In this document: piece after piece, positions 1 through 7,249 of the stretch
How positions within the stretch are numbered: position 1 is the stretch's first letter
Layout: each line of letters begins with the position of its first letter
Assembly (NCBI GenBank): GCA_003150395.1
Contig: QAMI01000050.1
Span: 1 to 48,944, forward strand
DNA: 48,944 nt
From: Candidatus Gastranaerophilales bacterium
Lineage (GTDB): Bacteria > Cyanobacteriota > Vampirovibrionia > Gastranaerophilales > Gastranaerophilaceae
Reading direction: 5' to 3'
Notes under the pieces: generated by a model
Told to the model about the DNA's origin: nothing
What the model saw: only the letters and a program-made list of their open reading frames with translations
The model's database searches: none
Program-made: the position numbers and the translations under genes

Positions 1-76
1 CCCCCCCTATTGCTGTAAGATAAATAGGGTATTTCAAGGATAGCTTTTTTAACAAAATGAAAGGATGAAATTTGCT

Positions 77-424
77 ATGACAATGTATCGTGATCAACTT
101 GCTGCCCAGCAGCAAATGCAAGCGCAGAAAAAGAAAGTTCAAACCGGCAAAAGAAATTGGCTTGTTGCATTTTTACTTGCAGCATTTTTAGGGCCTTTGG
201 GCATTCACAGATTCTATACCGGCTATACTTTAATTGGTGTTTTACAATTATTGTCTTTTGGCGGTTGTGGTATTTGGCTTTTGATTGATTATGTAATGCT
301 GGCTTTTAATAAATATAATGATGTTGACGGTTGTGCGCTTGATGATTATAACGGATTAGTTGCGATGATTTTTCTTGGGTTGACAGTCATAGGAACTATC
401 GTTGTATTGTTAGCAGGCGGCTAG
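77..424 (+). CDS. TM2-domain membrane protein
   Basis: This encodes a small inner-membrane protein of the TM2 family, whose biochemical role is generally unknown. After a short Gln/Lys-rich cytosolic N-terminus come two close hydrophobic helices holding the family signature (LGPLGIHRFYTG, then a Gly-rich turn and LLIDYVMLA). A third hydrophobic stretch lies at the C-terminus. Three in-frame ATGs occur at 65, 77 and 83. The AAAGGA Shine-Dalgarno at 60-65 overlaps the first, so 77 is the best-spaced start. A hairpin terminator follows directly. TM2 membership is secure from the motif; any function would be a guess. Confidence 0.85.
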   Translation: MTMYRDQLAAQQQMQAQKKKVQTGKRNWLVAFLLAAFLGPLGIHRFYTGYTLIGVLQLLSFGGCGIWLLIDYVMLAFNKYNDVDGCALDDYNGLVAMIFLGLTVIGTIVVLLAGG

Positions 425-431
425 CAGCATA

Positions 432-459
432 AAAAAGCCCTCTATAAAGAGGGCTTTTT
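432..459. terminator. Bidirectional intrinsic terminator
   Basis: A 7-bp GC-rich stem (GCCCTCT at 437-443 with AGAGGGC at 448-454) has a 4-base loop. It is flanked by A5 on the left and T5 on the right, so it can end both the rightward TM2 gene and the leftward gene whose stop is at 462. Confidence 0.85.
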
Positions 460-461
460 AT

Positions 462-647
462 TTATTTTTGAGTTTTAAAAACAGAAATACTTTTCAGGTT
501 TTCAATATCAAAGTTTGTTTTAATCAAATTATCAAACAGATTGTAGGTTTCCGGTTTGTCAGTTTTGCTGCTCTGATTTTTCCAGTAATCCTTGTCCAGT
601 TGCGGATTGCCTCTGTTGTTTGAATAATCTGAATACAAGTCTGTCAT
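462..647 (-). CDS. Small hypothetical protein (61 aa)
   Basis: I do not recognise this short polar protein. It is rich in Asn, Asp, Lys and Tyr, with no signal peptide, membrane segment or cysteine. It is supported as a gene by an AAGGGG Shine-Dalgarno seven bases before its ATG and by sharing a bidirectional terminator with the convergent TM2 gene. It starts about 100 bases past the end of the leftward GH57 gene, so it may be a separate unit or the tail of that transcript. It could still be a chance frame. Confidence 0.5.
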   Translation of the reverse strand: MTDLYSDYSNNRGNPQLDKDYWKNQSSKTDKPETYNLFDNLIKTNFDIENLKSISVFKTQK

Positions 648-753
648 GTTGAACCCCTTATTTGCTTTTTCAGTTTAACGGCCAAAAATTTTAAAACTTT
701 ATAATGTGGAAAAATTTTTTTACATTTTTTAATGAAGTAAACATTTCAAAATC

Positions 754-2991
754 CTATTCCTCTTCTCTTGTTATTGTCAAAAGCATGTCGTTTGGAATGA
801 AGAAATCTTTTACCCCGTAATTAGCATTGACAACGCAGAATTCCATTGTTTCGCCCGCACTGATATCAAAAACCTCAAACGGAATTTGTAAATCAATAAC
901 TTCATCATAAACTGATTTAATATCTTTAGAGTTTTTGAGAACCCAAAGATTGTTAGGAATTGACTTTATAAGTCTTATTAACTGAACTTTCTTGCTTTTA
1001 ACGGCTATTTGCAGTTCGTTGTGGAACTTCTCTTTTGAAATCGGCAAAATGCTTTCGGTTTTATTAATGAGCCTGATTGGCGAAAGCGTTTGTTTTCTGT
1101 CGGTGTTTCTTGCGTAAAGATATATTTGAAAAGTTTTTTCAATAAGCTCAGGATTTTTATGTATGTAGTCATTTACATAAAATCTTAAATAAAGATTATT
1201 TTTGTCATATCCAAAACAGATTCTGTCAAAAAACTTGGATTCTCTCAAAAGCGGGCCGTCAGGAATGTCAATACAACCTGCATTAAGCCAGGAATCATCC
1301 TTGCTTGCCGTTCCATTCATTGCAGGTGTAATTTCACCTTTGGGATATCTTGAAGGCTTTGCGATGGCCGAAATCAGCGGTGTATCAAGATAGGCCGGTG
1401 GTTCAAGATCCAGAAATATATAAATATTCTTTAAATGTTCCCGGAAAAGATAATCAAAGATATTATCACGGCCTGAATCGTTAGGTTCTCCGTACCACCA
1501 GAACCAATCGCTGCCTTCGCAGATGAAAAGCTCTTTGCGTGCCTGTTCAATGTTTGGATGAAGCGGATTTTTTTTGACAAAAGCAGAAAAATCATCTCTA
1601 ACCTGTTTTAAATAACTCCAGGCAAGATTTTTTAACGGTTCGTCAATCCATAACTTAAAGTTTCTGTTAATCCATGAGCCTGCATAAATCTTGTTCAAAG
1701 GTTTGTGGTGCTTTTCTTTTTCAAGATAATCGCTTATCAAAACCGTTTCTAAAGATTTGTCATCTTCGATGAGTTTGTATAATTTTTTCAAAAACACAAA
1801 TCCGTCCTGCGGATAATTTTCCCAGCAGTTTTCACCATCCATTGCAATTGTGATGAGATGGTTTTCATCAGGTGATGTGAGAAGTTTTGCCTGCGCTACC
1901 TTAATCCTGTCATACAAATCATTTGCCGCAAGTTCAGCATCATGGTTAGGATATTCAAAACTTATCAGGTTCGGAATTACTGCGTCGCGGAAAATTATTT
2001 TTAATCCATTTTTATATTCGTAAGATTTCAAAAGGTGATAGGGGTCTTCCAAATAACCCTTAAAATCTCTCACAAATTCTGTTTCTATGCTGTTTGAAAG
2101 AATTCCTTCATCAGAAATCGTCCATTCGATGCCGAGATTTTTAAACATATCAAGCATCTTTGGGCTGACACAATGTTCGGAAGGCCAAATCCCTTTCGGA
2201 CGTTTCCCAAAAAGTTCTTCAATCCTATCAAGCGCAAGTTCGGTTTGAACTTTTGCGTCAAGACCCATTTTTAAGTCAACGGGCAAATCTTCGCTGAAGG
2301 ATTTTTTTATTCCGTTTATATCAAGCAATATCGGCAAAATCGGATGATAATACGGGCTTGTAGTAATTTCAATTCTGTTTTTTGAAAGTAGTTTCTTATA
2401 AGTTGGTATTATTTTTCTTATAACTTCGCGCTGGATTTCTATAATGTTTTGGCGGTCTTCAAGCGTGTAATTTTTGCCTTTTTTGATAAGTTTTTTTAAA
2501 GCGGGGTATTTGTTTTTTAAATCAGGCTCAAACCAGGCGAGGTTAAATAACGCCATCAAGTCTGAGTATTCCTGGTCAGAAAAAATATCAAGCGAGCATT
2601 CGGATTTTGAAATCCTTTTTTGATAAAGCCTGTTATATTCTTCATTCGGGAAAATCATTGTTTGATAGCCGGCATCAAAAAAATTATTCAGAATAAATTC
2701 TTTGTCGTCCGGGCTTAATTCTTCAACACTTTTTACGGTGATTCTTGAATGCAAATCGTGAATTCCGTTTTCTCCGTAATCAATCAGTGAATCCAGAAGA
2801 ACAGGTACAAGATTGAAATTAAGCTTGATTTTTTTAAACTTATTAAGGAGTTCGGCCATTGCGTAATAATCTTTTACAGCGTGAAGTCTTACCCACGGCA
2901 TTAAAAAATCACCATCCGGTGTAAGCTGATAAACCGGCTGGTGCATATGCCAGTAAAAAGCTATGGATAATTTTTTTGTTTGGCTCATCAT
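754..2991 (-). CDS. Glycoside hydrolase family 57 (alpha-amylase/alpha-glucan enzyme)
   Basis: A cytoplasmic GH57 enzyme of about 745 residues, expected to hydrolyse or rearrange alpha-1,4-glucans such as glycogen or imported malto-oligosaccharides by a retaining mechanism. The GH57 motifs run in order: HMHQPVY near residue 15, a SPYYHPILP segment near 215, WPSEH with the likely nucleophile Glu near 272, and AMDGENCWE with the likely acid/base Asp near 385. The last 250 residues match the C-terminal beta domain of larger GH57 members. The start at 2991 (MMSQTKK) is chosen because GGAG lies nine bases upstream and a promoter overlaps the more distal possible start at 3045. No signal peptide is seen, unlike the GH13 enzyme at 42003. 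Exact specificity cannot be read. Confidence 0.88.
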   Translation of the reverse strand: MMSQTKKLSIAFYWHMHQPVYQLTPDGDFLMPWVRLHAVKDYYAMAELLNKFKKIKLNFNLVPVLLDSLIDYGENGIHDLHSRITVKSVEELSPDDKEFILNNFFDAGYQTMIFPNEEYNRLYQKRISKSECSLDIFSDQEYSDLMALFNLAWFEPDLKNKYPALKKLIKKGKNYTLEDRQNIIEIQREVIRKIIPTYKKLLSKNRIEITTSPYYHPILPILLDINGIKKSFSEDLPVDLKMGLDAKVQTELALDRIEELFGKRPKGIWPSEHCVSPKMLDMFKNLGIEWTISDEGILSNSIETEFVRDFKGYLEDPYHLLKSYEYKNGLKIIFRDAVIPNLISFEYPNHDAELAANDLYDRIKVAQAKLLTSPDENHLITIAMDGENCWENYPQDGFVFLKKLYKLIEDDKSLETVLISDYLEKEKHHKPLNKIYAGSWINRNFKLWIDEPLKNLAWSYLKQVRDDFSAFVKKNPLHPNIEQARKELFICEGSDWFWWYGEPNDSGRDNIFDYLFREHLKNIYIFLDLEPPAYLDTPLISAIAKPSRYPKGEITPAMNGTASKDDSWLNAGCIDIPDGPLLRESKFFDRICFGYDKNNLYLRFYVNDYIHKNPELIEKTFQIYLYARNTDRKQTLSPIRLINKTESILPISKEKFHNELQIAVKSKKVQLIRLIKSIPNNLWVLKNSKDIKSVYDEVIDLQIPFEVFDISAGETMEFCVVNANYGVKDFFIPNDMLLTITREEE

Positions 2992-3016
2992 AAGACTTAA
3001 CTCCGACCGTAAAACT

Positions 3017-3045
3017 ATTATACCGTAATTCAATAAATAGGGCAA
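3017..3045 (-). promoter_or_regulatory. Sigma70-type promoter of the GH57 gene
   Basis: On the minus strand TTGCCC (3045-3040) is followed after exactly 17 bases by TATAAT (3022-3017). It lies about 25 bases upstream of the chosen ATG and supports the shorter start. Confidence 0.6.
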
Positions 3046-3087
3046 TGCAAAAATTTCGAGATTTCACGAAATAATTCCTGAGAACTA

Positions 3088-3116
3088 TTGCATATTTTTT
3101 GCGAATTTGCTACAAT
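3088..3116 (+). promoter_or_regulatory. Sigma70-type promoter of the SprA-like gene
   Basis: TTGCAT at 3088-3093, a 17-base spacer, then TACAAT at 3111-3116. The transcript would start near 3123, just before the ATG at 3142. Confidence 0.6.
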
Positions 3117-3141
3117 CATAGCAGGAAAGAAGGTTAGGATT

Positions 3142-3540
3142 ATGATAAGTGCAGTAAGAATGTTTTCAAATAACTTCACCTCCGCGCAGAACCAGCAGCG
3201 CCAGGATATGATTAATCAGCGTTATAATGAAATTTATTCACATGAACTTGCGCACCAGAGAGCCGGAGGAAGCCTTGCCGGTGGAATTGTTATCGAACGT
3301 GATGCAAACGGGATTCCTGTCGGCGGGCATGTGCCTATCAAAATGCCCGCGCTCGATAAAAACAATCCTGATAAAACAATTAAGGATGCAAATACTGTAA
3401 TTTCTTCTGCTATGGCGCCATCAGACCCGTCAGATCAGGACTACAAAGTCGCAAATCAGGCAAGAAGTATTAAATCACAAGCCGAAGCTTATAAAAATAC
3501 ACATCCTGAAGTCGGACAAAAACTGGATGTAAGAGGATAA
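3142..3540 (+). CDS. SprA-related putative metalloprotease-like protein
   Basis: A 132-residue protein resembling the SprA-related/CJM1_0395 family of predicted metallopeptidases. It contains the family's histidine motif (SHELAHQRAGG), a glycine-rich strand (VIERDANGIPVGGHVPI) and a C-terminal helical part with the APSDPSDQD segment typical of the family. No signal peptide is visible. The start at 3142 follows AGGAAAGAAGGTTAGG; the longer open frame from 3088 would begin inside the promoter. The next gene starts three bases after the stop, so the two form an operon. Catalysis is inferred only from the HExxH-like motif. Confidence 0.7.
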   Translation: MISAVRMFSNNFTSAQNQQRQDMINQRYNEIYSHELAHQRAGGSLAGGIVIERDANGIPVGGHVPIKMPALDKNNPDKTIKDANTVISSAMAPSDPSDQDYKVANQARSIKSQAEAYKNTHPEVGQKLDVRG

Positions 3541-3542
3541 AT

Positions 3543-3761
3543 ATGCGCAAATTTATAGTAATTTTCTTATCTTTTTTATTTTTAAATGTTGGAGTAAGTT
3601 CAGCTGTTTTTGCAGAAGAGGTTATGTACAATACTGAAACGCAAAAGGTTCACAAAGTTACTTGTGCGCACGCAAAAAAATGCACAAAAAATTGTATTAA
3701 AATTGACAGGAAAGACGCATACAATAAGGGCGGAAAACCTTGTAAAGTATGCGGCGGCTGA
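3543..3761 (+). CDS. Small secreted cysteine-rich protein
   Basis: A 72-residue protein with a clear signal peptide (hydrophobic core at residues 5-20, cleavage near VFA-EE). The mature part carries a spaced Cys pattern (TCAHAKKCTKNC, then GGKPCKVCGG). This resembles the small Cys/His metal-binding modules found at the C-termini of some secreted nucleases and Ada-like domains, so it probably binds zinc or forms disulfides in the periplasm. It lies three bases after the SprA-like gene, with which it is likely co-transcribed, and is followed by a strong terminator. Function unknown. Confidence 0.7.
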   Translation: MRKFIVIFLSFLFLNVGVSSAVFAEEVMYNTETQKVHKVTCAHAKKCTKNCIKIDRKDAYNKGGKPCKVCGG

Positions 3762-3767
3762 TAAAAT

Positions 3768-3797
3768 AAAAAGCGGACTTTTTGTCCGCTTTTTTTG
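3768..3797 (+). terminator. Intrinsic terminator
   Basis: AAAAAGCGGAC and GTCCGCTTTTT form an 11-bp stem around a T5 loop, followed by more T. It ends the SprA-like/secreted-protein operon. Confidence 0.85.
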
Positions 3798-3844
3798 TTA
3801 AAATTCAATAAGAAACAACTTTTCAAATAATTTACTGCTGAAGG

Positions 3845-4075
3845 TTATTTTTTGTTTTCTTTTTCAGCTTTTTTAATTGCTTCTTCTTCTTTTTTCTGAG
3901 CATGCTTTTCTTTCATATCTTCAACTTTTTCTTCGACCTTCTCTTTAACCTTTTCAGCGCCTTTTTTGACGTCTTCTTTAACGTCATGCGCTTTTTCTTT
4001 GATATTCTGAGCAGCATGTTCAGCTTTTTCTTTTAAGGTTTCTTTACCTTTATCATTCATTTTTTCGTCTTTCAT
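3845..4075 (-). CDS. Lys/Glu-rich amphipathic helical (LEA-like) protein
   Basis: A 76-residue, highly charged protein made almost entirely of Lys, Glu, Ala and Val in approximate 11-residue repeats (variants of VKEKVEEKVEDMKEK). This is the pattern of group 3 LEA-like or YtxH-like stress proteins that form long amphipathic helices. There is no signal peptide or membrane segment. The start at 4075 is chosen because AGGAG lies seven bases upstream; the longer frame to 4108 has none. Low complexity makes homology hard to judge. A stress or desiccation role is an inference from composition only. Confidence 0.65.
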   Translation of the reverse strand: MKDEKMNDKGKETLKEKAEHAAQNIKEKAHDVKEDVKKGAEKVKEKVEEKVEDMKEKHAQKKEEEAIKKAEKENKK

Positions 4076-4216
4076 CAGTTTTCTCCTGTAACTTTTTGTC
4101 GTACACAATCAACAAACTGATTATAAAAGATTTTTCGAAAGTTTTAATTGCTCTTCTGCGCTATTATGCGTTATTTTTCATACTGCTTTGAGGCAATATT
4201 TCTAGAAACGGAAAGT

Positions 4217-5455
4217 TTATTTTTTCAATTTATCTTTTAAAAGTTTTTCCGGCAAAAATTTCGAGGTTTTTTCCGGAGAAATTACATAATTTGACAAATT
4301 ATAACGAAAAAGTCTTGAAGCAATTTCGGCCTGGTTTTTAAAATTCATATAATAATATGCTCTTTGCATGTCTTTGTCCAAATAAGCATTTTGGATTTTC
4401 ATAATGCTTCTATCAATTACTTTATTTATATATATGGAAATTTGTTTCAGGTTAATGGAATTGTTTACCAAATTCTGTGCAATTTGTGTCATTTTTCGTA
4501 AAAAAATGTTTATCTGTAGTTTGTCAATTTCTGTTTCTCGAATATCTGCTGGAAGATGTTCTAACAGTTCGTGGTGCATAAATTCTTCAACAGCTGCGTT
4601 TTCAAAGATTTTCTCATTAGTTTTCTCTTGGAGATCGGCGTAAAAGTAAGCTGTTTTCTCATGGAATTTGCTTTTTAAATTCATATATAAATCAAAAACT
4701 TTTCCAGCTTCTTGTTTGTCGGCGAAATCCAGATATGGTGAAAGTAAATCATATTCAAAAGATTTCAAATTGCTTGTTCCGTAGCCCGTATCAGATGTAA
4801 AATTAAGTAATACAAATTCCCGGTCACTTTTAGGCTGCTCAATTCCAGCTTGGCCAAGAACGGTTTTTCCTTTTGGGATTGGAGTTTTTAAGAGTACTCC
4901 GACATCAATAATTCCAGCATTATCATCTGTAATATGAACATTTTGCGCCCTCAAATCAGGATGAAGTATTCTTGTTTCATCCATACCTTTATCAAGTCTC
5001 TCAAGAATCTCTATAAGAGCTGTCAAATTTTTTTCATTGAACTGATTTTTCTGTGGATGAGGAAAGCTTCCGGGAACTTTTGATGAAAAAATAAAGAATT
5101 TGTTATGAAAATTTATTCCGAATAAGCCTTTTTGCGAATTATGAAGATAATCAGGATTATTATTTTTAATGCATAAATCTCTTAAAAAATCCAGGTTTTT
5201 TGTTTCTGCCTGCCAGCGTCTTTCTGTTGGAGCCGGAAAGGCTGTGTCTTTGAATAGTTTGATAACGCTGCTGCATAAATCATAAACGATTCCGCTTCGG
5301 CCTTCTCCAATTACATTTTTTAGAGAGTTTTGACTAAGCTGTAAAATATCCTTTTCTGTGGCAATTTTTTCAATTGGATAAACCATGCCCTGCGGAATTT
5401 TATAAGGGGGCCGGCAGCCTGTGAAATTCGTATTATTTATGCGTTTAATTTCCAT
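4217..5455 (-). CDS. Protein-kinase-like fold protein
   Basis: About 412 residues with signs of the protein-kinase/aminoglycoside-phosphotransferase fold. There is a glycine-rich loop (GEGRSGIVYD) followed by a Lys in VIKLFKD, then an HRD-like catalytic loop (LHPDLRAQNV) and a DFG-like metal site (GIIDVG). The residues fit a nucleotide-binding kinase, though the loop is atypical (HPDLRAQN). The last 150 residues are helical and polar. The N-terminus (INNTNFTG) resembles short N-terminal motifs I associate with Gastranaerophilales proteins. The start at 5455 has no strong Shine-Dalgarno. The substrate is unknown and it could also be a pseudokinase. Confidence 0.55.
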   Translation of the reverse strand: MEIKRINNTNFTGCRPPYKIPQGMVYPIEKIATEKDILQLSQNSLKNVIGEGRSGIVYDLCSSVIKLFKDTAFPAPTERRWQAETKNLDFLRDLCIKNNNPDYLHNSQKGLFGINFHNKFFIFSSKVPGSFPHPQKNQFNEKNLTALIEILERLDKGMDETRILHPDLRAQNVHITDDNAGIIDVGVLLKTPIPKGKTVLGQAGIEQPKSDREFVLLNFTSDTGYGTSNLKSFEYDLLSPYLDFADKQEAGKVFDLYMNLKSKFHEKTAYFYADLQEKTNEKIFENAAVEEFMHHELLEHLPADIRETEIDKLQINIFLRKMTQIAQNLVNNSINLKQISIYINKVIDRSIMKIQNAYLDKDMQRAYYYMNFKNQAEIASRLFRYNLSNYVISPEKTSKFLPEKLLKDKLKK

Positions 5456-5496
5456 GTTTATAATAAATCCGCGCAAATATTTTTTTGCTTTTTTAG

Positions 5497-5523
5497 AAAA
5501 AGCCTCTTTAGGGAGGCTTTATA
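5497..5523 (-). terminator. Intrinsic terminator after the cupin gene
   Basis: AAAGCCTC (5499-5506) and GAGGCTTT (5513-5520) form an 8-bp stem around a 6-base loop. On the minus strand it is followed by a T-rich tract, just past the cupin stop codon. Confidence 0.75.
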
Positions 5524-5524
5524 A

Positions 5525-5830
5525 TTATATCTTAATCAATAAAAATCTGCTGTCTTTTTTAGCAAGAACTTTGTGCTGTTCATCTTTTTTAAACATTAAA
5601 ATTTCACCTTTTTCAACAGTGAATTTTTCGGCATCAAAGTGAAGTTCAATTTCTCCATCAATAACATAAACGGCTGCGTCACAGGTTGAGGTGTGAGTGT
5701 CAATTATCTCATCTTTTTTAATAGCGATTGCACTTAGACTGCTGTTGTTTTCTTCCATTAAAACTTTTCTTGCAAACTTTTGATCTTGCAAGTCAACAAT
5801 ATCTTTTGCCTTTAAAACGTTGTAAAACAT
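5525..5830 (-). CDS. Small single-domain cupin protein
   Basis: A 101-residue cupin: a conserved small beta-barrel that usually binds a metal and a small ligand. The first half carries DTHTSTCDAAVYVIDGEIELHF, which aligns with the G(X)5HXH...G motif, and the second carries VEKGEILMFKKDEQHKV, matching the second motif with its terminal His. It is preceded by AAGGAG seven bases before the ATG and followed by a terminator, so it is a one-gene unit. Similar stand-alone cupins act as sensors or small isomerases; nothing here fixes the ligand. Confidence 0.75.
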   Translation of the reverse strand: MFYNVLKAKDIVDLQDQKFARKVLMEENNSSLSAIAIKKDEIIDTHTSTCDAAVYVIDGEIELHFDAEKFTVEKGEILMFKKDEQHKVLAKKDSRFLLIKI

Positions 5831-5971
5831 TAGAATTCTCCTTATTTAACATAAAACTTTAAGGCTGTTTTTGTAAAAAGCCCACCGGTTTTATTAAAAA
5901 GTCAGTAAATAAAAAAAACAACCTCCGCCAAGGTAATTAACAAAATACTTACCAGCCAAAATCAATCTACT

Positions 5972-6032
5972 ATAAATGGTGGATATATCGGATTTTTCAT
6001 TGACACTATTTTCATAATATTTTACCATTTAT
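5972..6032 (+). repeat. 9-bp inverted repeat bracketing the efflux promoter
   Basis: ATAAATGGT (5972-5980) and its exact reverse complement ACCATTTAT (6024-6032) flank the TTGACA box of the RND operon. The right half overlaps the -10 region. This arrangement suits a repressor operator or a looped regulatory structure. No regulator gene is adjacent. Confidence 0.5.
6000..6028 (+). promoter_or_regulatory. Promoter of the RND efflux operon
   Basis: A consensus TTGACA (6000-6005), 17-base spacer and a weak -10 TACCAT (6023-6028) precede the GGAGAG Shine-Dalgarno and ATG at 6074. A strong -35 with a weak -10 often marks a regulated promoter. Confidence 0.5.
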
Positions 6033-6073
6033 TTAAAAATGTTTACTATAAAACAGATAATTTTGGAGAGAGT

Positions 6074-7249
6074 ATGAAAATTAATTTAACCAGAAAACAT
6101 TTGGCAGTGATAATTCTTTTGGTAATTATAGTACCAATAATTTATAATAAATCAATGAGTTTAGTTGCAGGATTTATGCAACAGCAAGCCATGAAAATTC
6201 CAAAGGAAGTGGTAGTTGATAATCCTCACATTGAAGAAGTTAATATTTCAGCAGAATCAACAGGACGTGTTGAAGCAAAGTATTCTGTAGATTTGGTTGC
6301 CAGAGTTCCCGGATTTTTAATGAAGAAATATTTTAACGAAGGTGATTTTGTTAAAAAAGGCCAGCTTTTGTTCCAGATAGACCCTCGTGAATACCAGCTT
6401 GAAGTAAAAAATTCGCAGGCTACAGTAAATCAATACAGTGCTCTTTTGAAAAACGCACAACAGGAGTTAAACAGAGCAAACGCGCTTGTTAAAGAAGATT
6501 TGATAAGCCGTTCGGATGTTGACCAAAGCCTTGCAACAAGAAATCAAAATAAAGCTTTGCTTGATGCAGCACGCCAACAGCTTGAACTTGCAAAAGTTAA
6601 TTTAAGCTATACTTCTGTAAAATCTCCGATTGACGGCAGAATCGGCAAAGTGAATATTACAGAAGGCAACTATGTTAGTGCAAATTCAGGCGGGCTTGTT
6701 AACGTTTCAAGCGTAAATCCTGTTTATGTTTCCTTCAGCCTGAAAAGCGATGAGTTTGTGAAACTTTTAAAAGCAAGTGAACAATTTAAAGATGTAAAAG
6801 TTCAGGTTCAATTCAGCGGTGGCAGCTGGTATGACAAAATAGGAACAGTTAACTTTATAGATAACAAAATTGACAAAAACTCAGGTTCTGTTGAAATGCG
6901 TGCAACTTTTGATAATTCAAAAATGTGGCTTATTCCTGGCGATTACATGAAAGTTAAGCTTACTGCTCCCAAAAAAGTTAAATTTGTGACAATTCCGCAA
7001 TCCTGTACAAAAGGCGATGCAATGAGCGGATATTATGTTTGGGTTGTAGAAGACAACAAAGCTGTCAGAAAGGATATCAAAGTTTCTGACAGTGTAAACA
7101 ACAACTGGGTTGTAAATGAAGGACTTTTGCTTTCAGACAAAGTTGTCATCTCAGGAATTCAAAGTATCATGTCAGAAGGCCAGAAACTTAAAATAATTGA
7201 AAAATCCCAAAATACTGAAAATACCAAAAAGACAGCAGGTGAAAACTAA
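6074..7249 (+). CDS. RND efflux periplasmic adaptor (membrane fusion protein)
   Basis: This 391-residue HlyD/AcrA-type adaptor links the inner-membrane pump to the outer-membrane channel. It has one N-terminal hydrophobic helix (residues about 10-30) and no lipobox cysteine, so it is membrane-anchored rather than a lipoprotein. The lipoyl half-motifs are clear (VARVPGFLMKKYFNEGDFVKKGQ and the later SPIDGRIGKVNITEGNYV), separated by a helical hairpin (residues about 110-180). The beta-barrel and membrane-proximal domains follow. Its TAA shares one base with the ATG of the pump gene, showing translational coupling. GGAGAG precedes the start. Confidence 0.93.
   Translation: MKINLTRKHLAVIILLVIIVPIIYNKSMSLVAGFMQQQAMKIPKEVVVDNPHIEEVNISAESTGRVEAKYSVDLVARVPGFLMKKYFNEGDFVKKGQLLFQIDPREYQLEVKNSQATVNQYSALLKNAQQELNRANALVKEDLISRSDVDQSLATRNQNKALLDAARQQLELAKVNLSYTSVKSPIDGRIGKVNITEGNYVSANSGGLVNVSSVNPVYVSFSLKSDEFVKLLKASEQFKDVKVQVQFSGGSWYDKIGTVNFIDNKIDKNSGSVEMRATFDNSKMWLIPGDYMKVKLTAPKKVKFVTIPQSCTKGDAMSGYYVWVVEDNKAVRKDIKVSDSVNNNWVVNEGLLLSDKVVISGIQSIMSEGQKLKIIEKSQNTENTKKTAGEN

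Noticed and set aside
1..7. Run of at least seven C at the very start of the window, possibly another G-tract on the minus strand
   Set aside because: It is cut by the window edge, and the minus-strand sequence leading into it has no Shine-Dalgarno/ATG like the three pilin loci.
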